Shown here: positions 17,946-27,088 of the stretch, in pieces
Position numbering within the stretch: the stretch's first letter is position 1
How the letters are laid out: each line of letters opens with the position of its first letter
Source of the DNA: Asaia bogorensis
GTDB lineage: Bacteria > Pseudomonadota > Alphaproteobacteria > CACIAM-22H2
DNA length: 61,184 nt
NCBI GenBank assembly: GCA_945901855.1
Contig: CAMDLT010000025.1
Span: 1-61,184, forward strand
Direction of reading: 5' to 3'
Notes under the pieces: model-generated
Seen by the model: only the letters and a program-made list of their open reading frames with translations
Databases searched by the model: none
Told to the model about the DNA's origin: nothing
Position numbers and translations under genes: made by a program

Positions 17946-18555
17946 ATGTCCAAGCGCATCCTCGTCGTCAACCCGAACTCGAACCTCAACGTCACCCAAG
18001 GTCTCGACGCCGCGGTGGTGCCGCTGCGCCTCGCGGGCGGCCCCGCGATCGAGTGCGCGACCTTGGCCGAAGGTCCGCCGGGCATCGAAACGCAGGCGCA
18101 TGTCGAAAGCGTCGTCCAGCCGCTCGCGCGCCTGGTGGCCGCGCGCGACGTCGATTGCGACGCGTTTGTCGTCGCGTGCTTCAGCGATCCGGGTCTCTAT
18201 GCCGCGCGCGAAGCCACCAAAAAGCCCGTGCTCGGCATCGCCGAGTGCGGACTTTTGACGGCGCTCACCTTGGGCGAGCGGTTCGGCATCATCGCGATTC
18301 TCGCGCGCTCGATCCCGCGCCATCAGCGCTATGTGGGCGCGCGCGGTCTGGAGTCGCGCTTTGCGGGCGATCGCGCGCATGATCGAGACCGGCAAGGACC
18401 TCAAAGAGCGCGACGGCGCCGACGTGCTCGTGATGGGGTGTGCCGGCATGGCGCGCTATCGCGACCGGCTGCAGGCCGCAGTCGGAATTCCGGTGGTCGA
18501 GCCCACGCAAGCGGCTGTCGGCATGGCGCTCGCGCGCGTACAGATCGGCTGGTAG
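17946..18555 (+). pseudogene. Asp/Glu/hydantoin racemase, inactivated by internal deletion and frameshift
   Basis: The N-terminal part (about residues 1-144, start ATG 17946 or 17931) is a good Asp/Glu/hydantoin racemase with the first catalytic cysteine in VACFSDPG. After the GDRA codons near 18372 the frame is lost. The C-terminal part continues in another frame to the stop at 18555 and holds the second cysteine in VMGCAGMARY. Together they give only about 205 residues, some 25-45 fewer than the usual length, so sequence is missing at the junction rather than a single base. The junction contains GGCGATCGCGCG, which reads sensibly as codons of both sides, as expected of a deletion between short direct repeats. 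Confidence 0.75.
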
Positions 18556-18565
18556 CGTATCGACG

Positions 18566-19192
18566 TTACGCGAGGTCGGCGACGCTGACGCGCTTCATCG
18601 CGAACACATCCGAAAGACGGACGTAATCGCTGGCCCCCAAGCGCCCGATTAGCGCCATGCGGTTTGTGTCGACGCGATCGTTGGCGGGATCGACCAGGTC
18701 CTCGCGAATGCGGAAGGCCACGACCTCACCCAGCAAGATCGCGCGCTTGTTGCCGGCACCGAGCCGCACGTCCTGCAGGATGCGGCATTCGAGGGCGACG
18801 GGCGCTTCAGCGATGCGCGGCGGACGCACGTTGAGCGACGGTGCCGCCACAAATCCGGCGCGCGCGAGTTCGTCGATGCCGGGCTCGAACTCGGCGGCGC
18901 AGATATTCATGCCCGGCCCCATCGCCTCGTCGACCAGGTTGACGACGAATTCGCCGTTGGCGTCGATGTTGCGCACCGTATCTTTGGGGCGTCCGTCGGG
19001 TCGCCGTTCGATGCCGAGCGCGACGACCGCCGGATCGTGGCTGAGCACGTTGAAAAACGAATAGGGCGCGGCGTTGACGTTGCCCGCGGCGTCGATCGTG
19101 GTGACGAGTGCGATCGGGCGTGGCACCACGCTGCCGACCAGAAGTTTGTAGCGCGTGGCGGGGGCGGTCGCCGCGAAATCGTAGTCCTTCAT
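18566..19192 (-). CDS. Flavin reductase-like FMN-binding protein
   Basis: A 208-residue protein of the flavin reductase/FMN-binding split-barrel family (DIM6/NTAB type). The N-terminal segment VGSVVPRPIALVTTIDAAGNVNAAPYSFFN is typical of the flavin-binding barrel. It probably reduces or binds flavin for a partner oxygenase, but no oxygenase is adjacent. The start ATG overlaps the stop of the N-carbamoylase by 4 bases (ATGA), so the two are translationally coupled. It converges on the racemase relic with a 10-base gap. Confidence 0.82.
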   Translation of the reverse strand: MKDYDFAATAPATRYKLLVGSVVPRPIALVTTIDAAGNVNAAPYSFFNVLSHDPAVVALGIERRPDGRPKDTVRNIDANGEFVVNLVDEAMGPGMNICAAEFEPGIDELARAGFVAAPSLNVRPPRIAEAPVALECRILQDVRLGAGNKRAILLGEVVAFRIREDLVDPANDRVDTNRMALIGRLGASDYVRLSDVFAMKRVSVADLA

Positions 19193-20148
19193 TGCGGTTC
19201 GATCGTTCCGGTCTGGCTCGCGATCAGACCGTAATGCTCGATGCGCCGGTGCTTGGAGAACGCGAAGACGGTTTCTTTGCCGTAGATGCACAAGCTCAAA
19301 TCGCAGTCGGCCACGATCAGCTCGTCCCCGACCGTGCGCGCGAGCGCTACGATCTCGCCGGTGGGCGCGACGATGCAACTGCCGCCGATCAGCTGGCAGC
19401 CTTCCTCGAACCCGGCCTTGGCGGTCGCCACGACCCAGGTCGAGTTCTGGTAGGCGCCCGCCTGCAGCACCAGATGATTGTGGAACTGGCGCAAATGCTC
19501 GGGTTCGGGCGCGGAATGCACCAGCGCCGAGCCGTTGATCGCGGGCGTGTTGTAGCCGAGCACGAGCATCTCCATGCCCTTCAAGCCCATCACGCGGTAG
19601 GTCTCGGGCCAGCGCCGGTCGTTGCAGATCGCCATGCCCAGAATGCCGCCCATCGTGCGCCACACCGGAAAGCCGATGTCGCCCGGCTCGAAATAGCGTT
19701 TCTCCAGGTGCTGGAAGGGGCGGGCAGGTTCGTTTTCGGCATGGCCCGGCAGATGGATCTTGCGGTACTTGCCGACGATCGCGCCTGTCGTGTCGACCAG
19801 GATCGAGCTGTTGAAGCGATGGCCGTCCGGCGTTTTTTCGGCGTAACCCAGATAGAAACCGATCTTCAGCCGTTTGGCTTCCGCGAACAAAGGCGCCACG
19901 TCCGCGTTCGGCATTTCGGTTTCGAAAAACGCGTTGACCTCGCGCCAGTCGGTCATGTACCAGCGCGGAAAAAACGTCGTCAGCGCAAGCTCGGGGAACA
20001 CGACGAGCTGGCAGCCTTTGCGCGATGCTTCGCGCAGCATGACCAGCATGCGCTCGACGCACGATCTGCGCGTTTCCGCGCGCGCGATCGGCCCCATCTG
20101 TGCAGCACCGACCGCCAAAATACGAGGAACGAGTTTGCTGTTTGCCAT
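19189..20148 (-). CDS. N-carbamoyl-D-amino acid hydrolase (nitrilase superfamily)
   Basis: Carbon-nitrogen hydrolase of 319 residues that would release a free D-amino acid, CO2 and ammonia from an N-carbamoyl-D-amino acid. The nitrilase triad is complete: Glu in FPELALTTFFPRW, Lys in GKYRKIHLPGH and Cys in GMAICNDRRWPE. The CNDRRWPE context is characteristic of D-carbamoylases. It overlaps the hydantoinase stop by one base (TGATG) and the flavin reductase start by four, giving a coupled three-gene minus-strand operon. It appears intact although the enzyme supplying its substrate is frameshifted. Confidence 0.88.
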   Translation of the reverse strand: MANSKLVPRILAVGAAQMGPIARAETRRSCVERMLVMLREASRKGCQLVVFPELALTTFFPRWYMTDWREVNAFFETEMPNADVAPLFAEAKRLKIGFYLGYAEKTPDGHRFNSSILVDTTGAIVGKYRKIHLPGHAENEPARPFQHLEKRYFEPGDIGFPVWRTMGGILGMAICNDRRWPETYRVMGLKGMEMLVLGYNTPAINGSALVHSAPEPEHLRQFHNHLVLQAGAYQNSTWVVATAKAGFEEGCQLIGGSCIVAPTGEIVALARTVGDELIVADCDLSLCIYGKETVFAFSKHRRIEHYGLIASQTGTIEPQ

Positions 20149-21597
20149 CAGAAAATATCCGATATGTCTTCGGGGAAGATCGAGCGGCCAAGCGGCTTCG
20201 ACCAGTCGCTGGGCCCATGCGGAAGGTAGCGTCCGCGCCCGGCTTTGGCGAGCGGTTTGCCGCCTTTGGCCACAAGCTCGCCACGCGAAAAGACCTCGTC
20301 ACACCAGCCCGTGACTTTCATGCCTTCATAGGGCGTGTAGTCCATCGCGTCGTTGAGCAGCTTTTGCGAGACGGTCACCTCGCGCGTCGCATCCCAGATC
20401 ACCAGATCGGCATCCGCTCCCACCGCGATCGAGCCTTTTTGCGGAGCGAGGCCGTAGACCTTGGCAGGGTTGGTGGCCGACAGCGCGACGAATTTTTCGA
20501 GGCTCAAGCGGCCCTTCAAGACGCCTTCGGCAAACAGCAGCGGCATGCGAACTTCGAGGCCCGGCACGCCGTTGGGGATTTTCTTGAAGTTCGCGTCTTT
20601 GCCCGCGAACAGTTTGCCTTTGGGGTCGTTGAAACGATAGGGCGCGTGATCGGACGAGTAGACGTCGAACAGCCCGTCGCGCAAACCCTGCCAGACATAT
20701 TCCTGGTTGATCTTGTCGCGCGGCGGCGGCGAGCACATGCACATGGCGCCGTCGAAGCCCGATTTGTCCAGATCGTCCTGCGTCAAAAACAGATATTGGG
20801 GGCAGGTCTCGGCAAACACTTTGAGGCCGCGCGCGCGCGCGCCGGATCTCGTCCATTGCCTGGCGGCCCGAGACATGCACGATCAGCACGGGCGTATCGA
20901 CGATTTCGGCGAGCGCGATCACGCGGTGCGTTGCTTCGCTCTCGACGGTCATGTTGTGGCTGAAGCAATGGTATTTGGGCCGGGTTCGGCCCGATGCGAC
21001 CAGCTTTTCGGCAAGCCAGGTCATCGCGTCGTGGTTTTCGCAATGGACCATTGTCATGGCCCCGTGGCGGCGTGCGAGCGCGAAGATGTCCAGAATCTGC
21101 CGGTCGGAAAGCTTCATCGCGTCGTAGGTCGTGTAGATCTTGAACGAGGTCAGCCCGTCGGCGATGAGGGCGGGCAGTTCCTGGCCCAGCACCTGCTCGT
21201 TCGGGTCGGTCACGATCAGGTGGAAGGCGTAGTCGATGTAGGTCTTGCCGTCGGCGCGCGCATGGTACTCGTCCACGACTTTGCGCAGCGACTGGCCGCG
21301 ATGCTGGGCCGCGAACGAGATCGTCGTCGTGGTGCCGCCGCACATGGCCGAGCGCGTGCCGCTCTCGAAATCGTCGGCGGTCCACACGCCCATCGAGGAA
21401 ATTTGCGCGATATGGACGTGGCTGTCGATGCCGCCGGGCGTGACGATGCGCCCCCTCGCGTCGGTCTCGTCCTCGCCCCTGGCAAGCTCGTGGCCGATGG
21501 CGACGATCTTGCCGTCCTTGACGCCGATATCGGCGACAAAACTGTCGGCGGCCGTGGCGATTTTTCCGCCGCGAATGACATGGTCGTAAATCGCCAT
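20148..21597 (-). pseudogene. D-hydantoinase / dihydropyrimidinase, frameshifted at a GC dinucleotide tract
   Basis: Cyclic amidohydrolase that would open hydantoins or dihydropyrimidines to N-carbamoyl amino acids. The N-terminal frame from ATG 21597 has the metal motif GGIDSHVHIAQ, the carboxylated lysine in SFKIYTTYD and histidines in MVHCENHDAM. The frame is lost at DEIRRARAR within a (GC)7 tract at 20829-20842. The C-terminal half, from GLKVFAETCPQYLFL, continues in another frame to 20148. Restoring one GC unit (2 bases) joins both halves into about 483 residues, the normal length. This is a slipped-strand event, a sequencing error or a phase-variable switch. Confidence 0.85.
20829..20842. 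repeat. (GC)7 dinucleotide tract at the hydantoinase frameshift
   Basis: Fourteen bases of uninterrupted GC alternation coincide exactly with the point where the hydantoinase reading frame changes. Such tracts are prone to 2-base slippage in replication and to miscalling. Confidence 0.85.
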
Positions 21598-21679
21598 TTT
21601 GTGTCCCCCTGGTGCCCCTTCCGCCCCGCGCGGCTTCGCGGTAGAAGCATGGCAAGTTTTGTACCTGGAGGACAAGCAA

Positions 21680-22639
21680 ATGCCGCAGCTTCTCGACGAG
21701 ACCGCCAAGGGCGTCTACATCATCGCCGCCACCCCGTTCGCCGACGACGGCGCGCTCGACCTTGCCAGCGCCGAGCGCATGACCGACTTCTATCTCGAAT
21801 GCGGCGTCACGGGCATGACGATTCTGGGCGTCATGGGCGAAGCGCCCAAGCTGAGCGCGCAGGAATCGGCCGATTTTGTCGCGTGCGTGATCGCGCGCGT
21901 CAAAGGCCGCGTGCCCGTGATCGTCGGCGCCTCGTCGGCGGGCAACCGCAATCTTGGCAGCTTCACCAAGAAGGTCATGGATATGGGGGCGGCGGGCGTG
22001 ATGGTCGCGCCCATTGCGGGCCTCAAGCACGAGGAGCAGATCGAGGGCTATTACGACGCCGTCGTGCGCGAAATCGGCGCGACCCCGATCGTTTTGCAGG
22101 ACTATCCGCAGCTCACCCACGTGCACATGTCGATCGGGCTCATCAACCGGATGTTCGCCAAATACCCGACGATGAAGGTGCTGAAGCACGAAGACGTGCC
22201 GGGCCTGCGCAAGCTCTCCAAGGTGCGCGCCGCCGACACCGACGGCAGCCGCACCCGCCGCATCTCGATCATGGTCGGGAATTCGGCGCTGCATCTGCCG
22301 CAGGAAATGCGCCGCGGCGCCGACGGTGCCAACACCGGCTTCGCCTATCCCGAAATGCTGGTCGAGGCGGTCAATCTGTGCCTCGCGGGCAAATTCGAGG
22401 AAGCCGAAGATCTTTACGACATCTATCTGCCGATCGTGCGTCACGAACAGCAGCCCGCTTTGGGCCTGGCCGTACGCAAGGAAGTGCTGCGCCGGCGCGG
22501 CGTGATCAAGTCGGCGCATGTGCGCGCGCCCGGCTACGCCATGGATGCGGCCGAGCACAAGGAACTCGACCAGCTGATGGCGCGCTTGGAGCGCAAGCTC
22601 GCATCGATCGGCCGCGCCACCAAAAACTTCAAAAGCTGA
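21680..22639 (+). CDS. Dihydrodipicolinate synthase family aldolase
   Basis: A 319-residue class I aldolase-type TIM barrel of the DapA/NanA family. Family features include the N-terminal VYIIAATPFADDGALD, the GASSAGNRN loop, a tyrosine in VLQDYPQL and the Schiff-base lysine in MKVLKHEDVP. Its divergence from true DapA and its place beside hydantoin genes suggest a catabolic lyase or aldolase rather than lysine biosynthesis. The gene is divergent from the hydantoinase with 82 bases between starts, a likely shared control region. The start ATG 21680 is preceded by GGAGG. Confidence 0.8.
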   Translation: MPQLLDETAKGVYIIAATPFADDGALDLASAERMTDFYLECGVTGMTILGVMGEAPKLSAQESADFVACVIARVKGRVPVIVGASSAGNRNLGSFTKKVMDMGAAGVMVAPIAGLKHEEQIEGYYDAVVREIGATPIVLQDYPQLTHVHMSIGLINRMFAKYPTMKVLKHEDVPGLRKLSKVRAADTDGSRTRRISIMVGNSALHLPQEMRRGADGANTGFAYPEMLVEAVNLCLAGKFEEAEDLYDIYLPIVRHEQQPALGLAVRKEVLRRRGVIKSAHVRAPGYAMDAAEHKELDQLMARLERKLASIGRATKNFKS

Positions 22640-22652
22640 GCTTGGCGCAAGC

Positions 22653-23999
22653 GTGACGCAGGTGCGCGCGACGGGCGGGCTCTGCCGCGACTGTTTTGCG
22701 CGCATCGACGATGGGCGCGATCGCTGCGGCCATTGCGCCGGCACAAGGATCGTGCGGCATCCGGAGCTGGAGACGCTGAGCCTCGCGCATATCGATTGCG
22801 ACGCTTTCTACGCGTCGGTCGAAAAGCGCGACAATCCGGCGCTTGCGGACAAGCCGCTGATCGTCGGCGGCGGCCAGCGCGGGGTGGTATCGACCTGCTG
22901 CTACATTGCGCGCAAATTCGGCGTGCGGTCGGCCATGCCGATGTTCAAGGCGCTGGCCGCCTGCCCGCAGGCCGTGGTGATCCGCCCCGACATGGCAAAA
23001 TACGCCGGCGTCTCGCGCCAGGTGCAGGCGATCTTCGCCGACACCACGCCGCTCGTCGAAAGCGTGTCGCTCGACGAGGCCTATCTCGATCTGGCCGGCA
23101 CGCAGACGCTGCATCGCATGTCGCCGGCGGGCGTGCTGGCACGCATCGCCAAGCGCGTTGCCGACGAGATCGGCATCACTGTGTCGATCGGCCTGTCGTT
23201 CAACAAGCTGCTCGCCAAGCTCGCCTCCGAACTCGACAAGCCCGACGGCTTTGGCGTGGTCGGGCGAAACGAGGCGCGCGCGTTCCTGGCGTCGCGGCCC
23301 TTGCGCGTGCTGCCGGGCGTGGGGCCAAGGCTGGCCGAGCGGCTTGCGGCCGACGGCTTTGCCGACGTGGCCGCGCTGCAAAAAGCCGGTCCACAAAATT
23401 TGCAGACACGGTACGGCGAGACCGGCGCTTGGCTCGCGCGTATCGCCTGCGGCGAGGATGGGCGCGCGGTCGAGCCCGAGCGCGAGGCCAAAACGATTTC
23501 AGCCGAAACGACGTTCGCGCAAGATCTTGCCCGGCTCCCCGACCTTGAGGCCGAATTGTGGCCTTTGGCGGAGGAGGTGGCCGAGCGCTTGAAGCGCCAC
23601 CACCTGGCGGGGCGCACGGTGCAGATCAAGCTCAAGACCCGCGATTTCAAGCTGCTGACGCGCCGCACGACGCTGGCGGGCGGGACCCAACTTGCCGAGA
23701 CGCTCTACAAAGCGGGCCAAAAGCTGCTGGCCGACGAGGTGCGGCGCGACCAGCGGCGGCGCTACCGCTTGATCGGTATCGGCGCCGCCGAACTGGGCGC
23801 GCCCGACGACGGCCCGCCCGCGCAGACAGATCTGTTCGCGACAGCGCCGCAGGTCGACGATCCCAAGGCGGCGGCGGTCGAAAAGGCGATGGACGCGGTG
23901 CGCGACAAGTTTGGGCGCGCCGCGATCGGCAAGGGGCGCGGGCTGGGAGCGCGCAGTCCCACGCGTCGCGCGCGCGACTTGCCCAAGCGCGCGGAGTGA
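22653..23999 (+). CDS. dinB: DNA polymerase IV with N-terminal zinc ribbon
   Basis: Y-family translesion polymerase of 448 residues. Catalytic carboxylates are in HIDCDAFYASVEKRD and SVSLDEAYLDL, and the little-finger domain follows. The first 35 residues add a C-x2-C ... C-x2-C zinc ribbon (CRDC and CGHC) not found in E. coli DinB but seen in some alphaproteobacterial ones. The start is GTG 22653. The C-terminus ends in a basic tail after a short acidic linker. I see no clear LexA box in the 13 bases upstream, so expression may come from the aldolase operon. Confidence 0.92.
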   Translation: MTQVRATGGLCRDCFARIDDGRDRCGHCAGTRIVRHPELETLSLAHIDCDAFYASVEKRDNPALADKPLIVGGGQRGVVSTCCYIARKFGVRSAMPMFKALAACPQAVVIRPDMAKYAGVSRQVQAIFADTTPLVESVSLDEAYLDLAGTQTLHRMSPAGVLARIAKRVADEIGITVSIGLSFNKLLAKLASELDKPDGFGVVGRNEARAFLASRPLRVLPGVGPRLAERLAADGFADVAALQKAGPQNLQTRYGETGAWLARIACGEDGRAVEPEREAKTISAETTFAQDLARLPDLEAELWPLAEEVAERLKRHHLAGRTVQIKLKTRDFKLLTRRTTLAGGTQLAETLYKAGQKLLADEVRRDQRRRYRLIGIGAAELGAPDDGPPAQTDLFATAPQVDDPKAAAVEKAMDAVRDKFGRAAIGKGRGLGARSPTRRARDLPKRAE

Positions 24000-24048
24000 C
24001 GTAGAGTTTCGTATCAATTTGTTTTAATTGGCCTTTCAAAGCAGGACG

Positions 24049-25341
24049 ATGACCGGCACGCTGACACCCCAGGCAATCGTCAAAATTCTCTCGGACCACG
24101 AGAAGTTCTTGAATCGCAAGCCCGGCGGCGTGCGCGCCAACCTGACACTTGCCGACATGCACGGCGTCTCGCTGACGCGCGCCAATCTGCGCCAGGCAAA
24201 AATGCCGGGCGCCAATCTGTCGCGCTCGGTACTGGCGGGCGCCGATTTGTCGGAAGCCGATCTGTTTGCCGTCAATCTCGACCGCGCGGATCTGAGCTTG
24301 GCCAATCTTGCGAAATCGGATTTGCGCGGGGCATATTTGCGCAGCTGCCGCATGCGCGGCGCCAATCTGCGCGGGGCCGATTTGCGCGGCGGCACGCTGA
24401 TGCAGTCGCGGCGCGGCGATGGCATCGCGCTGGTGTCGGCCGATTTGCAGGGGGCCGATCTGGAGAAGGCGATTTTGGCCAAGGCCAACGCGCAAGGGGC
24501 GGATCTGTCGAAAGCGAACTTGACCGAAGCCGATTGTTCGGGCGCGCGTCTTGCGGGCTGCAATCTGGAGATGGCGACGATGGCGCGCGCCAATCTGGAG
24601 GGCGCGACGCTCAAGGGCGCCAACCTGATGGGGGCCAGTCTGGTCGGCGCCAATTTGAAGGGCGTCGATTTTTCGGGCGCTTTGATCGACGGCGCCGATT
24701 TTCGCGAGGCCAACATGGTGGGGGCCGTGCTGGCGGGCGTCGATCTGGGCCGTGCGAACATCGAGGGCGCCAATATCGCCGAACAGGCCGAGGTGCTGAT
24801 CGACGCTGTGCGCATTCAGTTGCGCGACCATCAATTGTGGATCAAATCCGAAGGCCGCTTGGGCAAACGCGCCGATTTCACCAAGGCCGATCTGTCGGGC
24901 ATGGATTTTTCGGGCACCAATCTTTCGGGGGCCGCCATGAATGGCGCGATTTTGCGCCGCGCGAAACTCGTCAAAACCCAGTTCGTGATGTGCGACATGG
25001 TGGGGGCGGATCTGGCCGAAGCCGATTGCAGCGAAGGCGTGTTCAACGGCGCCAATCTAAGCCGCATCAACGCGCGCAAGGCGGTGTTCGCCGGGGCCGT
25101 ACTGTCGCCGGTCAATATGCCGCTGCCCAATGGCCAGCCTTCCGGCCGCTTCTGGCCCGCCAACTTAGCCGATGCGAATTTTCGCGAGGCCAATTTGCAG
25201 GGCGCCGATCTCAGTCGTGCCAACGTGCTCGACGCGGATTTCTCGGGTGCCAATCTGCGCGAAGCCAATTTGCAGGATGTCGATCTGTCGCTTGCGAAAA
25301 GCGAGGGCGCGGATCTGGCCGGCGCGATTACAAAGCGGTGA
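24049..25341 (+). CDS. Pentapeptide repeat protein
   Basis: A 430-residue protein built from A(D/N)LXX pentapeptides running from about residue 30 to the C-terminus, expected to form a right-handed quadrilateral beta helix. Residues about 245-272 interrupt the helix with a non-repeat segment (VLIDAVRIQLRDHQLWI and following), probably a loop. A short N-terminal helical region carries SDHEKFLNR. There is no signal peptide or membrane helix, so it is cytoplasmic. Some relatives mimic DNA and protect gyrase, but no such role is shown here. The start ATG 24049 has AGGA upstream. Its end overlaps the convergent dehydrogenase by 14 bases. Confidence 0.9.
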   Translation: MTGTLTPQAIVKILSDHEKFLNRKPGGVRANLTLADMHGVSLTRANLRQAKMPGANLSRSVLAGADLSEADLFAVNLDRADLSLANLAKSDLRGAYLRSCRMRGANLRGADLRGGTLMQSRRGDGIALVSADLQGADLEKAILAKANAQGADLSKANLTEADCSGARLAGCNLEMATMARANLEGATLKGANLMGASLVGANLKGVDFSGALIDGADFREANMVGAVLAGVDLGRANIEGANIAEQAEVLIDAVRIQLRDHQLWIKSEGRLGKRADFTKADLSGMDFSGTNLSGAAMNGAILRRAKLVKTQFVMCDMVGADLAEADCSEGVFNGANLSRINARKAVFAGAVLSPVNMPLPNGQPSGRFWPANLADANFREANLQGADLSRANVLDADFSGANLREANLQDVDLSLAKSEGADLAGAITKR

Positions 25342-26227
25342 GCGGGGGCAGGGCGCCGAGCGGGGTCGAAGCGTCCCGCACGGCTTTTATCACGATTGAT
25401 TGGTCGGCGGCGGGATCGAGCTTTTTTGCCGTATCGAACCAAGCGGTGGCGGCGGCGCCCAGCGGCGCTGCAATGCCCGCTTGCCGGGCCAACGCCAAGC
25501 CGTAAGCCGCATCCTTGTGGCGCAGGGCGGTCGTGAATTGCGGCGCCAGGGCGCTGTCGGCTTCGAGCATGCGCGCGATATTGGCGACGACTTGCGGGCT
25601 TGCTGCCGCACCCGCGGCGAGCGCGTCGCCGACGGTTTTTGCGTCGAGCCCCAAATGCGCGGCAAGCGCCAGCCCTTCGGCCAGCGCCGCGATTTGCACG
25701 GCCCCCATCAGATTGACCATCAGCTTGTAGGCTGTCCCCGTGCCGACCGGCCCAAAATGCCGGACCGTCGCGGCGAGCGGGGCCAGCACGGGGGCCAGCG
25801 CTTCAAGGTCGGCCGTTTGCGCGCCGACCAGCAGCGTCAGCGTGCCGTCGCGCGCCTGGTTCGGCCAGCCGGTGACGGGGCTGTCGACATAACGAACGCC
25901 GCGCGAAGCGGCGTTCGCCGCCATGGCCGCCACGTGCGGCGCCGACACGGTCGAACATTCGATCGCGAAACTTCCCGGCGCCATCGCGGGCAAAGCGGCG
26001 TTCCAAACGACGTTTGCCGCCGCATCGTCGGCCAGCATTGCGAAGACCGCGTGTGTGCCGCGTGCGGCGACGGCCGGATCGTCGGCCCAAACGGCACCTG
26101 CCGCCAGCGCTTCCGCCGCGCGATTTTTGGTGCGGTTCCAGACGCGGACATTGTGGCCCGCTTCTGCCAATCGGCACGCCATGCCGCTTCCCATGCGCCC
26201 GAGCCCTAGAAAAGCAAGCTCGGCCAT
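25328..26227 (-). CDS. NAD(P)-dependent beta-hydroxyacid dehydrogenase (3-hydroxyisobutyrate dehydrogenase type)
   Basis: A 299-residue two-domain oxidoreductase. The dinucleotide fold opens with AFLGLGRMGSGMACRLAEAG. The substrate loop with DSPVTGWPNQARDGTLTLLVG replaces the more usual DAPVSGG, and the catalytic lysine is in GTGTAYKLMVNLMGAVQ. The altered substrate loop argues against a standard hydroxyisobutyrate or tartronate-semialdehyde reductase, so the substrate is open. It starts 7 bases after speE on the same strand, suggesting read-through from the polyamine genes. Confidence 0.82.
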   Translation of the reverse strand: MAELAFLGLGRMGSGMACRLAEAGHNVRVWNRTKNRAAEALAAGAVWADDPAVAARGTHAVFAMLADDAAANVVWNAALPAMAPGSFAIECSTVSAPHVAAMAANAASRGVRYVDSPVTGWPNQARDGTLTLLVGAQTADLEALAPVLAPLAATVRHFGPVGTGTAYKLMVNLMGAVQIAALAEGLALAAHLGLDAKTVGDALAAGAAASPQVVANIARMLEADSALAPQFTTALRHKDAAYGLALARQAGIAAPLGAAATAWFDTAKKLDPAADQSIVIKAVRDASTPLGALPPLTAL

Positions 26228-26234
26228 TGCAGCG

Positions 26235-27086
26235 CTAGGGAACGAGCGCCGCGACGAAGGCGGGCAGGGCGAAGCTGGCGCCATGCAGTTCTGGCGTGTA
26301 ATAGCGTGTCTTGAGCTTGGCGGCCGCGAAGCGCTTTTTCAGCGTCGCCAGCGGGACCGCCGTCGCCGTCGCGTTGTCGCTGGCAAAGCCGAGCGCCATG
26401 AGGCCGCCGTAATAGGACGGCACGGCCGCCATGTAGAACGAGGCATGCCCGAACGCCTTGCGCCGGCGCCGCGCGGTCAGCGGAATTTCCTGCGGCTGCA
26501 AAAACGGCACGCCATTCTGGTTGACCAGAATGCCGCCGGGCGTGAGGCAGCGCTTGCAGCCTTTGTAGAACGCTTCGGTGAACAGCACTTCGCCGGGGCC
26601 GATCGGGTCGGTGCTGTCGACGATTACCACGTCGAAGCGGTCGGCCGTTTCGGCGACGTATTTGGCGCCGTCCGCGATGACGATCTGGGCGCGCTTGTCG
26701 TCGAACGCTTTGCCGCCGACCGAGGGCATCCATTTGCGGCACATATCCACGACCGCGCGGTCGATTTCGACCAGCGTGGCGCGTTCGACCGATTTGTGGC
26801 GCAGCGTTTCGCGCAGGATGCCGCCGTCGCCCCCGCCCACGATCAGCACGCGCTTCGCGCGCCCATGCGCCAGGATCGGCACGTGGCTCATCATCTCGTG
26901 ATAGACATACTCGTCCTGCTGCGTGACTTGGACGACGCCGTCCAACGCCAGCACGCGCCCGTAGACCGGCGTCTCGAAGACAATCAGATCCTGATGTTCG
27001 CTGCGCGCGCGATGCAGAATTTTGGAGATCGCGAAGCCTTGGCGCACATGCGGATAGAGCTTCTCTTCGAACCACGCCTTCGTCAT
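26235..27086 (-). CDS. speE: Spermidine synthase
   Basis: Aminopropyltransferase of 283 residues making spermidine from putrescine and decarboxylated S-adenosylmethionine. The cofactor motif is VLIVGGGDGGILRETL, with the acidic loop ATLVEIDRAVVDMC and the catalytic aspartate region VIVDSTDPIGPGE. The gatekeeping loop after it is intact. ATG 27086 lies 2 bases after the speD stop, the classic speD-speE arrangement. The longer frame upstream is the shadow of speD. Confidence 0.94.
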   Translation of the reverse strand: MTKAWFEEKLYPHVRQGFAISKILHRARSEHQDLIVFETPVYGRVLALDGVVQVTQQDEYVYHEMMSHVPILAHGRAKRVLIVGGGDGGILRETLRHKSVERATLVEIDRAVVDMCRKWMPSVGGKAFDDKRAQIVIADGAKYVAETADRFDVVIVDSTDPIGPGEVLFTEAFYKGCKRCLTPGGILVNQNGVPFLQPQEIPLTARRRRKAFGHASFYMAAVPSYYGGLMALGFASDNATATAVPLATLKKRFAAAKLKTRYYTPELHGASFALPAFVAALVP

Positions 27087-27088
27087 CG

